Assembly: GCA_026214975.1 (NCBI GenBank)
Contig: CM047815.1
Location: 61,139,852-61,203,851 of the forward strand
Origin: Gentiana macrophylla
Taxonomy: Eukaryota; Streptophyta; Magnoliopsida; Gentianales; Gentianaceae
Length of the DNA: 64,000 bases
Reading direction: 5' to 3'
Made by a program: the position numbers and the translations under genes. Below are positions 21,538 through 32,474 of this stretch, piece by piece (the stretch's first letter is position 1; each line of letters opens with the position of its first letter). A model generated the notes under the pieces. It made no database searches and was not told the DNA's origin. It worked only from the letters and a program-made list of their open reading frames with translations.

Positions 21538-21662
21538 CTTTTCTTATTTCTTAAAAAAAAACACAGACATATCATTTGAACAATGTATTCAAAAGCAATA
21601 ACAAATAAGCAACAAATAATTAGAAATTTCACTAATCTATTTAACCGAAACTAGCATTCTGC
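21337..21662. repeat. 158-bp tandem duplication joined by (TA)n
   Basis: A ~127-bp segment starting ATTCCTTTTCTTATTTC is present at 21376-21502 and again at 21534-21662, nearly identical. Each copy is preceded by a (TA)n tract (21337-21375 and 21503-21533), so the unit is (TA)n plus the segment. Confidence 0.9.
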
Positions 21663-22554
21663 AATATTACATATTCTTATATGTCATGATATTAATCGTC
21701 CCAAAAGATCTATCCTTTCTTAAAAGTTAAAAGAATCTTAGAATAGGTACATACATGAACAAGAAAAATCAAAATTACAAGAGAAATAAGTTTTTTATTT
21801 TAATAAGAGAAATATATAAGTTTCATAAATTATAAAAGAAGGAAATCTGACCTTCGCGTTATGCAGATCGCAAGCTCAATGGAGAAGAAGGTTAGAGCGA
21901 GGTGGAATAGCCAATAGGAGCAGGGTTTTCGCCATTTTTTTCTTTTCTGTGGGACTGAAGAGATGAAGGCGAGGATTAAATTTGTTTAATGCATACGTTT
22001 TTGATTTATTAGTAGTGGTCAGTAATACCGTGCAAGGCACGGTATGCCCAGTATATATAAAGCATCTATAATGATTGTATTTGAACGACAATATTTTCTT
22101 TATACGCATGTTTATTCACTTTTAAAGAAGAAGGAACACCATTTAACAAACAATTAACTACAAAAAATAAATAACATCATTCATAGGACTGATTCCAGGA
22201 TTCAAACACAAAATATCTTTACGGCCTAACATTGCCCTTCTTCATTCTTACTCTAGTGCTTCAACTGAAGTTGTATGATAAGGGTTGTACTTATTTCTTC
22301 CGTGATATTATTTACCAACGCAATTACAAAGAGAGAGCTGGTATAATGCCACGTTGAGTGAAATTTTCACAGGTATAATATCACAATAGATTTGACCGTA
22401 GCGGAGTTAATGCATCACGTAAATATTGCTCACAAGGTTTAGAAATATATGATGGGAGAGTGTCTCGAAAGGCTAATGTATAAACCTAAGCCTAAGGAGC
22501 TAGCACGATTATTAATATAATGAAGCAATAAAATTGGCACCAACAACGAGATAT
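21663..22554. other. Unassigned AT-rich sequence
   Basis: No gene seen. A short palindrome, ACCGTGCAAGGCACGGT at 22027-22043, is of a type often found in plant repeats. The rest shows no coding pattern. Confidence 0.35.
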
Positions 22555-22559
22555 GCTGT
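22555..22559. repeat. Target site duplication GCTGT (left)
   Basis: Matches 41874-41878 after the outer 3' LTR. Confidence 0.85.
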
Positions 22560-24128
22560 TGTTAAGGGTGATTTTATACGATTTATTCCGTTATATTTTA
22601 TAATGATTTCCTCCATATTTGTATAATTTGCATAGAAAATGAGCGTTTAATTGGTTTATTGAGCAAGTGAGGTTTTAAATGGTTTATTCGCAAAATTAGT
22701 TGGATTATGCGTTTTATTGTTGATTTCATGTTTATTTGGATATTATTACATTTTGCGATGTTTTTGATGTCATGTAGATGCATATTCTCGACCCAAAGAA
22801 TGATCAAATGAAGATCAAGTTTGAATTATATGATAGTGAGGAGATAAAGTTGGAATTTGATAAAGGATAGAGAATGAAGGAAAGGATAAAGATGAAGAAA
22901 TCAAGTTGTTGATCCAGCTGAACTGGCGTCCAAGTCCCGTCCAGGATGGACGGGCGGTTGATCATCCAAACGAGCGTCCATGAAGGTGACTTGATTCAGG
23001 ATAGACGGATATTGTCATGGACGAGCATCTATAATAGTGAACGGGCGTCCAATGGAGGAAGTTGATTCAGAGAGTTTGGACGCTGAAGTGGAAGGGCGTC
23101 TGAAGCAAGTCCAAGGCACCTCGGACGGGCGTCCAGAAAGACGGACGGGCGCCCTAAGCCGACATCGCACGGCCGCCTCGATTTTCTATAAATATCGCAC
23201 GTATTTCAACCCTAATCATACATTATTGAGACTTATTGATACACAATCATTGGGAGAAAACCCTAGGTGGCCCCACTTCTTGTGAGGAGGTGGGGTTGCG
23301 ATTTTTCTTGTTTTTATATTCTTTTTTCTATTTCCTGCTTGTTGCCATCGATGTCAAGCTCGCAACATGAACGACTGTGAGATCGTTTATTTCAAACTTT
23401 CTTTTATTTCTTTTCCTTTGAATAATTTTATGAATGATTTCAATTTAAATCTTGTTTCTTTTCCATGATTATATGTTTATGCAACGTATATCGAGAGATT
23501 GTTGTTATTGATGTTTACCGTATGACGAGAGTCGGTGTAAACGCTAGATCACCGTAGGAAAGAATAGATCTTTTTAACCTAAAAATACGAGAGTTGATAG
23601 GTTAGAATATCTAGATTGTTAGATCTAATAAATCTTGCACCTTGGTTTGAAAACGTTAATCTTTAAGATCGAGAGATAAAAGATTGATAGGCGAATTATC
23701 TACTTAGAGTAGGAATTCATACTTTTGAGAGGTGAATCACATCTTTGATTAAATCTTCATAGATAATCTAGGCAGGAAATTAAGGGTTGCGGGATGGTGG
23801 ATCATGGTTTGTTCTATGTTGATTTGCTTCAGTCATTATCATGTTCGTTAGTTTTATTGTTTTCCTAGTTATAGTTTTATTTACTTTTGTTCGCAACGAT
23901 GTTTTCCTGGCTTTGGACTGACAAGCCTCTGTCCAGTTTATCTTTTCGTTTTGTTATTTTAGGTTTTAATAATAATGGTAACAATCTTAGGAAAATTAAT
24001 GAACTAGATACCCCGATTCCCTGAGATCGACTCCGGTATTAATCGCTATGCTACGATCCCTACACTTGGGGTATACCGGATTTATAAATTTATTACTTGT
24101 TTATTTTCATTGCATAAAATCCGAGACA
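22560..24128 (+). repeat. 5' LTR of the outer Athila element
   Basis: 1569 bp, TGTTAAGGG...ATCCGAGACA. Contains a cluster of GGACG-NN-CGTCC-like boxes at about 22925-23160, then TATAAATA at 23187-23194. Pairs with 40297-41873. Confidence 0.92.
23187..23194 (+). promoter_or_regulatory. TATA box of the outer 5' LTR
   Basis: TATAAATA, about 30 bp after the box cluster. Conserved at 40931-40938 in the partner LTR. Confidence 0.6.
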
Positions 24129-24133
24129 AGTTT

Positions 24134-24151
24134 TTGGCGCCGTTGCCGGGG
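24134..24151 (+). promoter_or_regulatory. Primer binding site for tRNA-Asp (outer element)
   Basis: TGGCGCCGTTGCCGGGGA is the complement of the 3' end of plant tRNA-Asp including CCA. It begins five bases after the LTR end. tRNA-Asp priming is typical of Athila-type elements. Confidence 0.85.
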
Positions 24152-24190
24152 AATCGGTGTGGTTGTCCGATTCATTATTATTTTTCTAAG

Positions 24191-24227
24191 GTAGTATAGT
24201 GGTGAGTATTCCGCCAACGGAACCAAA
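24191..24227 (+). other. tRNA-Asp-derived fossil, 5' half joined to a degenerate 3' end
   Basis: GTAGTATAGTGGTGAGTATT reproduces the D-arm and A-box part of plant tRNA-Asp with one difference. It is followed by CCGCCAACGGAACCA, a degraded form of the tRNA 3' end with CCA, and then AAAAAC, which equals the first bases a reverse transcriptase would add to that primer on this leader. The anticodon and T arms are missing, so this is not a tRNA gene. Confidence 0.65.
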
Positions 24228-24234
24228 AACAAGT

Positions 24235-24252
24235 TTTTGGCGCCGTTGCCGG
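24235..24252 (+). promoter_or_regulatory. Second primer-binding-site copy in the outer leader
   Basis: TGGCGCCGTTGCCGGGAA repeats the tRNA-Asp site 101 bp after the first. It forms an inverted repeat with the fossil just before it (CCAAAAAC-AA-GTTTTTGG). The bases after it (GGTACTGTTGTCTAGTTT) resemble the leader of the inner element more than the outer one. Confidence 0.7.
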
Positions 24253-24306
24253 GAATCGGTACTGTTGTCTAGTTTATTAATTTTTCTGATTTTCTACGTT
24301 ATAAGT

Positions 24307-25897
24307 TGGGATAAAAGGGGGTGAATTTATACGATTTATAACGCTATATTTTATGATATTTTCCCCCGTATTTGTATAAATTGCATAAGAAACGGATGTT
24401 TAATGGAATTATTGAGAAGATGAGTTCTTTAAATGAGTTAATCGCAAAACAGGTTAATTTATGTGTTTTAATTGTGATTTTATGGTTATTTGGACGATAT
24501 TACATTTTGCGATGTTTTTATGTGTTGTAGATACATGTTCGAGGCTCAAAAGATGACCAAAAGTTGATTAAGTTCGAGCTAATTGATAAGAAAGATAATG
24601 ATGATTTGATTTGATAAAAAGAGATAGAGATGAAGAAATCAAGATGAAGTCGACTCGAATCAAGCGCCCAAAGATCTTAAATCAAGCGCCCGACCGACGG
24701 GCGTTGACGCCCGGACGGGCGCCCGTGAGGAGCTTTTACATTCAGGATTATCAGATTTTTCCTGGACGAGCGTCCAATTTGAAGAAGGACGGGCGTCTGA
24801 TCCAGCTCGGCCCGACTCGAAGAAGTTTACATAAGCTGGACGGGCGTTCACCCTTTCCAGACGGGCGTCCGTCGGCCGACTTAGTGAAACCGACTTCACA
24901 ATCTATATATAGCGGCTGTTTTCTCCACCTATGATATATCAGATATTCATTATTCAAAACCCTAAACCTAGGGGCGGCTTTAGGCTGCGTTTTTACTTCT
25001 TTTATTCCAGTTTTTATGCTTTTAATTTCTAGATAAACTCCTTCAAATTTATGTACCTTTCTCAAGCTTTTCGAGTTGATCAAGTGATGTCTAGAGGCTA
25101 AAGCCTTATCAAACGAGCATTGTGAAGCCATCCAACACGTTTTGATTCCGTTTCTGCGATTATATTGTAAGTTCTATCTAAAGTTGTTTCCTTTATCATT
25201 GTTTATATTGTTTAAATTGCAATTGTATCGAAAGACTTGCATGTTATGATTGTTTATGTTGATGAAAATCTCTATAAACCTTAGATCATCATGATAAGGA
25301 ATAGTTGTTTAATCTATCATAACGAGAGTTAATAGGTTAATTTGCTAGGTTAAAATTCACACCTTTGATTAGTAAAATCGTTAATCTTAGATCGGAAGAT
25401 ATAAATTAATAGGTGAATTACCTAAGAAATTAGGGTTCATGTTTTAGACAAGGTGAAACCACAACTTGGTTAGAAAACGCAATATAATCGAGATAGGAAT
25501 TGATACTTGTTAGGATAGGTGGATCAATCGCTCGTTTGTTCGTTAAAACTTGAGTTTAATCCCGTGAAACTTGAATTGTTTAGCTTAGTTAGTCCTTTAT
25601 CGCATATTTAGTTTAGTTTAAATTTGTTCGCAACCCGTATCTTCCCTGGCTTTAGATCTATTCTTCTGTCCAGTTTTACTTATTGTTATCTTTCGTTTTA
25701 GTTATTCCCTGTTTAGTTATTTGCTGTTTAGTTCTAGTAATCGTGACATTAGTTAGTTAAACAAAAACTAGGGTTAGCAATCGCCAGTTCCCCGTAAGAT
25801 CGACCCGGTATTAACCTCTTTACTACGATCCTTGCACTTGAGGTATATCGGATTATAAATTTATTACTTGTTTGCTTTGTTAATAAAATCCGTGACA
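24307..25897 (+). repeat. 5' LTR of the inner Athila element
   Basis: Homologous to 36840-38389. Ends ATCCGTGACA. Contains GGACG-NN-CGTCC-type boxes at about 24700-24870 and a TATA box at 24903-24912. Exact left boundary uncertain by about 10 bp. Confidence 0.85.
24903..24912 (+). promoter_or_regulatory. TATA box of the inner 5' LTR
   Basis: CTATATATAG, conserved at 37418-37427. Confidence 0.6.
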
Positions 25898-25902
25898 AGT
25901 TT

Positions 25903-25920
25903 TTGGCGCCGTTGCCGGGG
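25903..25920 (+). promoter_or_regulatory. Primer binding site for tRNA-Asp (inner element)
   Basis: TGGCGCCGTTGCCGGGGA, five bases after the LTR end, as in the outer element. Confidence 0.85.
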
Positions 25921-26492
25921 AACCGGACGGTTGTCTAGTTTTTGTTTTTCGTTTTTCTATTTTGTTTTTGTTTTTCCTGTTTTTTATTTATTTCGTCTTA
26001 AATTCCTGTTTTTAGTTGATAATCGTTTAGGTAACTAGTTAATTTGGGTTTTAGTTAGGGTTTAAGACCTTCCCTTAGTAGTTTCCTTTGAGATTAGATC
26101 GCCTTTTCTTTCGCTTTTTTTTTCTTTCTCGCAAATTTCTCGCGCTCGCTCGATTTTCCCGCTACCAAACGGGCGTTTGGGATCTTGGACGCCCGTCCGC
26201 TGGAAAATTATCAATTTTGTTCTATTTTTATTCACTTAGACGAGCGTCCATAAAATTTTGACGCCCGTTCAAGTATTCTTCCTTTCAGACGAGCGTTTGG
26301 ACCACTAAACGCCCGCCCAGCCTGGGTTTCACCCGACGCCCGCCCAAAACCCTTGGACGTCCGTCTGGTCCCTTTTTCTTCAATAAATTTTGTTCCTTTT
26401 TCCCCTTTCTTTTCTTTAGGTTTTTATTTTTTAGTTTAGGCTTTTTATTTATTAGTTTTTAGGCTTCTTTTCACTTGTTTTTGGTCCGGTTT
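25921..26492 (+). other. Untranslated leader of the inner Athila element with box cluster
   Basis: T-rich leader. Between about 26165 and 26365 it carries at least eight GACG/CGTC boxes, mostly in GGACGCCCGTCC orientation (for example 26189-26200), opposite to the main LTR orientation. No TATA box follows here. Confidence 0.7.
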
Positions 26493-27461
26493 ATGCAAAC
26501 TCGGAGTCAAAAGGACCGTTATTCTACACCCGACTCCCGAAGCGAACCGTAGTCCGCCAAACAGCGGATTTTCCGCTCTCGCGGTTTTGGCGCACAGAGC
26601 CGAACGAGATCTTCAAGATCAACTAGCAAAGGAAATCACCGATTTTGTGATAATGGCCGCTAATATAGAGACGACGCTGGCAGACTACGCCATGCCAGCG
26701 TAAGTCAAAGTCAACCCGCTATTGTTATTCCAAAGCCATTACCGCGACAAACCTTTGAGCTAAAGCCAGGACTTATCCAGATGATGCAAAGATGCATCAA
26801 TTTTTCATGGCTATCAATCGAGAATCCGTGATACCCACTTATATACGCTAGAGAGATATATGGTACTACACGCATCCAAGGAGTAAGTGAGGATGCGATC
26901 AAGCTTAAACTATTTCCATTTTCTTTGAAAGGAGAGGCTAAAGAGTGGTACACCTCTCTCCCTTCTGAATCTATCACCACCTGGGCAGAACTCGAAAAGG
27001 AGTTCTTGAGTCAATATTTTCCACCTTCAAAGACGGCCCAGTGCTTAAATGAAATATTCACTTTCTATCAGAAAGAGAATGAATCTTTCTTCGAATGTTG
27101 GAAGAGATTCAAGTCTCTTCTTAGAAAGTGCCCCCACCATGGCTTGCCTCTGGAAAGGCAAGTCAATACATTCTTCAGTGGATTGACCGAGCTCACCAAG
27201 GGCATGGTCAATAGTTCTTCTGGTGGGGCATTTCTGAAGAACACACCTGAAGAGGGATGGGCAATGTTTGTGGACATTGCAAAGTACAACTACGCCCCCT
27301 CTTATCAAGCAATTCAAGCACCTCCTCCTCCCAAGGTTGAGGAAGTCAATTTGCAAAGTTTGATCGCCATGCTGCAGAAGCAGATGGCAACACCTCAGGT
27401 TTCAAATCCGATAAATCAAACTTCTCCTTTTTCACGTAACCCTCGTGTTCTCAGATCGTGA
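26493..27461 (+). pseudogene. gag: Athila gag, broken
   Basis: ATG 26493 opens MQTRSQKDRYSTPDSRSEP, the usual Athila gag start, then a TAG. Frames shift until IQMMQRCINFSWLSIEN and VSEDAIKLKLFPFSLKGEAK; from about 26860 the frame is open to TGA 27459-27461. This part has EWYTSLPSESITTWAELEKE, FLSQYFPPSKTAQCLNEIFT, WKRFKSLLRKCPHHGLPLER and FFSGLTELTKGMVNSSSGGA, the conserved capsid core of Athila gag. The structural protein would form the virus-like particle. Stops and frameshifts in the N-terminal half disable it. Confidence 0.85.
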
Positions 27462-28640
27462 AAATTGTGCCGCCGACCGCCATATGAATGGCCCTGTCAA
27501 TTTAATTCCCCCGCACCTTATCAAGTTAATGTTGTTCATGATTATGGGACAAGATAATCAAGTCACATGTCGAATTCAGATTTAGGTGGGGCACACTTCT
27601 AGATTCTCGCCCTATGAACGGATGTAACGTCAAGTGAATGCATTCTGGCGGCCGTAACAATCAAAGGTTCAACTCGCCGCCGTAATAATTTTCAAAACCA
27701 AGGGTTTAGTCAACCTTCAAGTTTTAATACTAATTCGAATTTTAATTCGAATCAGAATTTCAATAGAAACCCTGGTTTTAATCAGAACCAAAATTCATAA
27801 TTTTCCAATCCTACTCAACGGTTCAATCAGAATTGGCCCGCCAATTTAATTTCAGCCCAAGGTCGCCCACCAGCACCTATTCTCCAAATTTCCGTATCTC
27901 TCGCAAGGCCCCTCCCAATCTACCAATCTTGAAGCTAAATTGAGGAGCAAAGTAGATCAATGAAAATCTTGAGAGACAAATTGGGCAACTGGTCGAACAG
28001 CTTAGCTTTACACCCCTGTGGTGGCCGCCTGGGCCACCGAGAAGAATCCAAAGGGTGGTCAAGTTGCTCAGCCGACCTAAACAAAGGCCCATGTACCGAC
28101 CTCGCGCCATCGGGCTCAATACGGGTAAGGAGGAGGCCAAAGGCAATGAATCTGGAGAAGCGGTACTCAAGTTAGTGGTCCTTCCCATCGTGAAACCACT
28201 AGCCCCCTCCTCGCCATTGATCAGCAGAGGGGAAGCCGAGCACCTACACTCCCTCAATCGCAGAAGAGAAAACTCGTGGTGAATTCTCGAGAAGTGAAGA
28301 AGTTGGTGATCCTCAAGTGGTCGATCCTCGAGGACCTAAAAAAAGCAAGTTTAAAGTCGAGGTCGATCCCCGACTACAAGAAAATCAAAAGTCGTTCGAT
28401 GGAAGGATCTGGAAGACAAAACTGTAAGTGCATCCTCAAAGAAAGTCTTTTCTGAGAGTGACCTTAAGAAGCTTCCATTTCCACCAAGAAAGAGCAACAT
28501 TCCCTTGAGTGAGGACAAAAAGTACGAGAAGGTGTCGAACTTTTGAAAATACTCGTGTAAATCTTCCACTATCGATGTCTTGGTCGAGATGCCTAAGTAT
28601 ACAAAATTCATCAAGGATGTTGTGTCTTCAAAAAAAAGAA
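27462..28640 (+). pseudogene. Decayed gag tail and gag-protease linker of Athila
   Basis: An Asn-rich stretch near 27725-27800 (NSNFNSNQNFNRNPGFNQNQ) is typical of the low-complexity gag tail. Frames then change often, and Lys/Glu-rich pieces near 28400-28530 (PFPPRKSNIP-like) resemble the linker before protease. No zinc knuckle is recognisable. Confidence 0.6.
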
Positions 28641-28651
28641 GTTAGCAGTGC

Positions 28652-28939
28652 ATGGAAAGGCAAATTGGTGAGGATTGCTCCATGATTAATTATGAAGACT
28701 TACCAATTAAAAGAGGTGACCTCGGTAAGTTCATACTTACAGTATTAATGGGAGGTCTAGTCTTCCCTAATTCTTTGTGTGATCTAGGTGCCTCTATAAG
28801 TCTTATGCCAATGTCTGTATGCAAACAGCTCGGTTTACAAAGCCTTCTAGAACCCACTACTATGAGTCTACAATTCGCTGATAGATCTTCTAAGAAAGCT
28901 TCAGGGATCCACAGAGTAAACTCAGTGATATTGAGTTGA
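28652..28939 (+). pseudogene. pro: Athila aspartic protease, truncated
   Basis: An open frame with INYEDLPIKRGDLGKFILTV and then SLCDLGASISLMPMSVCKQL, the Athila form of the protease active site (DLG in place of DTG/DSG), and LEPTTMSLQFADRSSKKASG. The second half of the protease, including the ILGRP block, is absent. The frame runs into the 58-bp tandem repeat instead. Not functional. Confidence 0.8.
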
Positions 28940-29069
28940 AAAGTGGAGAAGTGATATTGAGTGGGACCACAGAGTAAACTCAGTGATATTGAGTTGAAAA
29001 GTGGAGAAGTGATATTGAGTGGGACCACAGAGTAAACTCAGTGATATTGAGTTGAAAAGTGGAGATCTC
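28913..29069. repeat. 58-bp tandem repeat in Athila pol, about 2.7 copies
   Basis: AGAGTAAACTCAGTGATATT starts units at 28913, 28971 and 29029. The first two are identical over 58 bp and the third ends after about 41 bp. The length is not a multiple of three, so each added copy shifts the pol frame. Confidence 0.92.
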
Positions 29070-30299
29070 AAGTCGAGTTTAGAAGATCCCCCTGCAGATT
29101 TGGTGTTGAAGCCGTTGCCTAAACATCTTAAGTATGTGTTTTTAAGAGAAGGTGACAAGCTTCCATTGATTATATCTGCCAAGCTTTCTGCTAGAGGAAA
29201 TGAAGCTAATCAACGCCCAAGAAGAAAATGAAAAGCCTTGGTTAAGTGTGTAGAGATATCGAGGATATCTCCGACATCTCAGATGCATAAGATCAAGACG
29301 AACGAGGGTGCAAAATGTGTACGACAAATTCCCAGATGAGGCTAAACCTCATATGCAAGAAGTCGTCGAAAAAGGAAATCATCAAACTTTTGGACATGGG
29401 AATCATTTATGCCATCACGGATAGTGAATGGGTTTCCCCGACTTAAGTAGTTCCCAAGAAAGGAGGAATTACGATTGAGAAGAATGAGAAGGGAGAGGAA
29501 ATAGCATTGAGACTTGTCATCACCGTTACGAGTCCAGATCGATTATCGAAAGCTCAATGAGGTAACCATGAAAGATCACTTTCCCCTTCCATTCATTGAC
29601 CAGATGCTTGAGCGTCTGGCGGGACACGCATTCTACTGCTTCCTAGATGGTTATTCAGGATACTTCCAGATACCCATTGATCCAGCTGACAAAGAAAAGA
29701 CCACTTTTACCTGCCCTTATGGTACATTCGCCACAAAGCGACGCCATTTGGTCTCTCGCAATGCCCCGCCACATTTCAAATGATGTATGCTAGCTATCTT
29801 TGACGGGCTTGTAGAGAAGTGTATGGAGATTTTTATGGACGATTTTTCGTTTTTGGTCATTTTGATGATTGCTTTGACAATCTTGATCAAGTGTTATCCA
29901 GATGTGTGGAAAAGAACTTAGTACTTAATTGGGAAAATGCCATTTCATGGTAGACGAGGGAATAGTTCTGGCCACAAAATATCCGCCAAAGGTATATGGT
30001 TGACAGTGGCAAAAGTGGAAGCTATCGAGAAGATGAGCTATCCTGTGAATGTGCGAGAAGTGAGACTTTCTTGGACATGTCGGTTTTTACGTAAGATTCA
30101 TCCAAGACTTCTCCAAGATAACCAAGCCCCGCCTACTTTACTAAAGGACGACGTTGAGTTCAATTTTGATGAGAGCCGCAAGCAAGCGCTTGAGGAGCTT
30201 AAGGATCGCTTAATATCCGCCCAATTTTATATCGCCTCGACCGAATCTACCTTTGAGCTTATGTGCGACGCCAAACTATGTCGTTGGTGCCGTTTCTAG
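29064..30299 (+). pseudogene. pol: Athila reverse transcriptase, broken
   Basis: SLEDPPADLVLKPLPKHLKY and VFLREGDKLPLIISAKLSAR precede RT, followed by stops. The core is clear from 29514: VQIDYRKLNEVTMKDHFPLP, FIDQMLERLAGHAFYCFLDG, YSGYFQIPIDPADKEKTTFT and CPYGTFA. After a frameshift the catalytic box reads MEIFMDDFS near 29822-29848 (FMDD in place of YVDD, normal for Athila). NLVLNWENA, VAKVEAIEKMSYPVNVREVR and FNFDESRKQALEELKDRLIS follow with further breaks. At least five frame changes. Confidence 0.85.
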
Positions 30300-30749
30300 G
30301 ACAAAAGATCAAGGGAAGTTCCATCCTATCTATTACGCCACCACACATTGAACCCTCTCAAGTTAACTATACTACTACCAAAAAGAATCGCTGGTCGAAG
30401 TTTTTGCTATGGACAAGTTCCAGAGTTACTTGTTAGAGCTCAAGTGATTGTGTGGATCGATCACGCCGCTTATGGTATCTCGATGACTAAGAAAGAAGCT
30501 AAACCGCGCCTACTACGCTGGATATTGACCCTACAAGAGTTCGACGCTCAAATTAAGGACAAAAAGGGCAAAGTGAAAACGAGTGGTCGATCACGCTTTA
30601 GAATGTTAAGTGAGGAAAAGGATGCTCCAGATGATATAGATCTCTACTTTCCTCTAGAGAACATCATGTTGATAGACGGTTGTCCTCCTGATGTTCCATG
30701 GTATTCTTCCATTGTAAACTACCTTCATGCCCGTTATCTTGATCCATAA
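30230..30749 (+). pseudogene. pol: Athila RNase H, broken
   Basis: STESTFELMCDAKL contains the first catalytic Asp. GKFHPIYYATT-like sequence, RITGRSFCYGQV-like sequence (equivalent to TEKELLAVVFA) and VWIDHAAYGISMTKKEAKPR follow, then LLRWILTLQEFDAQIKDKKG. A Ser/Arg-rich end (SGRSRFRMLSEEKD) replaces the usual VADHLSRL. Stops and frameshifts throughout. Confidence 0.8.
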
Positions 30750-31702
30750 TTTTTATCGTGAGAAGAAAAAGTTCTTCTCTCGATTTGAAATCTTCGCTTG
30801 GGATGAACCTTATCTTTTAAGATCTATAAAGATGGTCCGCTAGAGATGTGTTCCTAACTGAGCAACGGATATTATTGAGCAATGCCACAAAGGGACCCAC
30901 CTGAGGTCACTTTGGTCCGTGGAAAACCGCTGCTAAGATCTTCCAACCGCTTTCTATTGGCCAACGATATTTAAGGATACGTAAGCTGCTCAGAAAGCTT
31001 GTGATAGGTGCCAAAGAACCGGTACTCTGACAAGATGTTTTGACATGCCTTTGAAACCCATCCTAGAATGCGAAGTCTTTGATGTATGGGGCATCGATTT
31101 TATGGGCCCATGCCCATCATCTTGTGGTAACAAATACATCTTAGTCTCGCTGTGAGATTACGCGGTTTAAATGGGTGGAGGCTCAAGCCACTCCTCTCAA
31201 CGATCATAAGACGGTCATGAAATTTCTAAAGAAAATATCTTCGTGAGTTTTGATGTCCACGTGCCTTGATCGCTGATGAAGGAACGATTTCGCAACCGAA
31301 TTTCTCAGAGAAAGTTTCTGAAAAGTATGGTGTCCATCATAAGACAGCACACCATATCACCCGATGACTAGCGGTCGTTGAGAGGAGCAACCAAAGCATC
31401 AAGAAAATCCTCGAGAAGACAAAAAACAACCATAGAAAGGACTCGGAGTTTGAAATTGATGATGTACTTTGGGCGCATGTAATCGCTTATAAAACCCCTA
31501 TGGGTACATCTCCATATCAAATGGTCTATGGAAAGCCATGTCATCCGCCTCGTCGAAAGTTAGAGAGATAGAGCTTATTGGGCTACAAGTTTTCAACTTT
31601 GATTCCCAATCATGTGGAAAACATCGATCGCAGTTAGCTATATAATGAGTTAGACGATTCGCACTCCGTGCCCATGAAAGTGCCAGGATTAGCAAAGATA
31701 AG
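30750..31702 (+). pseudogene. pol: Athila integrase zinc-binding and core region, heavily decayed
   Basis: Segments that survive in different frames include [20 protein letters not shown] and [20 protein letters not shown] (first catalytic Asp in GIDFMGP), then GNKYILVSL. The remainder of the core, with the expected second Asp and Glu, is scrambled by stops and small indels between 31150 and 31560. KPLWVHLHIKWSMESHVIRL near 31493-31552 is an out-of-frame reading of the usual TPMGTSPYQMVYGKPCHPP block. Confidence 0.75.
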
Positions 31703-32290
31703 ATGAAACTCCTCCATGACGCCAAAATTAAGAAAAGAGAATTTCAAGTCGGAGAACAAGTTCTTCTATACAATTCCAGGCTACATCTGTTTCCCGGAAA
31801 GTTAAGGACACGTTGGTCCGGTCCCTTCAAAATTCTCCAAATTATTCCTGGAGGCGTTCTAGAACTACGCGGTTATGGTGACCAACCGTTTAGAGTGAAT
31901 GGTCAAAGGTGCAAGCACTATATTGGTGAACCTAAAGAGAAACCTTTGATTGTCCGTTTCCTCGATATCCTTGGGTGTGGTGCTACAAAATTTGAAGAAT
32001 TTGACGAGTTTTCACCCGACCTGTTTTCAGAGGATGACGGTAGTGGTCAATCTGAAGAAGTTCTAGCCGGTAGTTGGGATATGGAAGAGTTGGAGAGGGA
32101 GCGTCAGCTGAAACGTCATCAGAAGGCTCAGAAAATGAAGAAGTCAACCATGGGGAAGTTTAAGCGTGTTTGGAAAGCTATTAAAGGTTATACCCCATGT
32201 GTAAAGTGTTGTTTCTGCAGCCACACTACTGATCAGAGCTTACACGAGGTGGTGGCTGGCAGAAAAGTCAAGTGGCCTGATCCAGGCTGA
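31703..32290 (+). pseudogene. pol: Athila integrase C-terminal region, open to the pol stop
   Basis: Open frame of 195 codons ending at TGA 32288-32290. REFQVGEQVLLYNSRLHLFP, GKLRTRWSGPFKILQIIPGG and FRVNGQRCKHYIGEPKEKPL are the conserved DNA-binding end of Athila integrase. About 110 further residues are acidic then Lys-rich (ELERERQLKRHQKAQKMKKS) with a Cys pair (VKCCFCSHTT), unusually long after the integrase fold. It is a remnant of the polyprotein, not a gene with its own start. Confidence 0.75.
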
Positions 32291-32300
32291 GCTTTAAACG

Positions 32301-32352
32301 GTGTCGAGCTAACGACATTAACCAAAAGCGCCACTAGGGGGCAACCTAGATA
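32301..32352 (+). other. Two-hairpin motif after the pol stop (copy 1)
   Basis: GTCGAGCTAACGAC forms a 4-bp stem. After AAAAGCGC a second stem, CTAGG-GGGCA-ACCTAG, follows. The same order with other stem bases appears at 32890-32941. Confidence 0.6.
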
Positions 32353-32474
32353 TCGTTCTTTAAGTTATTCTTGTTTTTATGCTTTGGTAGTTTTAGTATT
32401 TACGTTTAGTTTATTAAGTTTTAGCCCTACTAAGTTTTGCTTTTGTTTACATCCACGCTTAGTGTGCTCTAGAT
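32353..32474. other. Short spacer before the 132-codon ORF
   Basis: T-rich; no TATA box seen. Confidence 0.4.

Noticed and set aside
22020..22050. Helitron 3' end (palindrome ACCGTGC/GCACGGT)
   Set aside because: No CTRR terminus or AT insertion site could be placed beside the hairpin.
24191..24227. tRNA-Asp gene
   Set aside because: Anticodon and T arms are missing and the 3' end is degenerate; it cannot fold as a tRNA. Kept as a fossil instead.
24660..25131. Minus ORFs in the inner Athila LTR, repeated at 37045-37645
   Set aside because: Present in both LTRs only because the LTRs are copies; the frames are interrupted differently and have no domain.
28913..29069. CRISPR-like array of 58-bp units
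   Set aside because: Head-to-tail identical units with no spacers; simple tandem duplication in pol.
28690..29182. Overlapping minus ORFs across the protease region
   Set aside because: Shadow frames opposite the protease and the 58-bp repeat.
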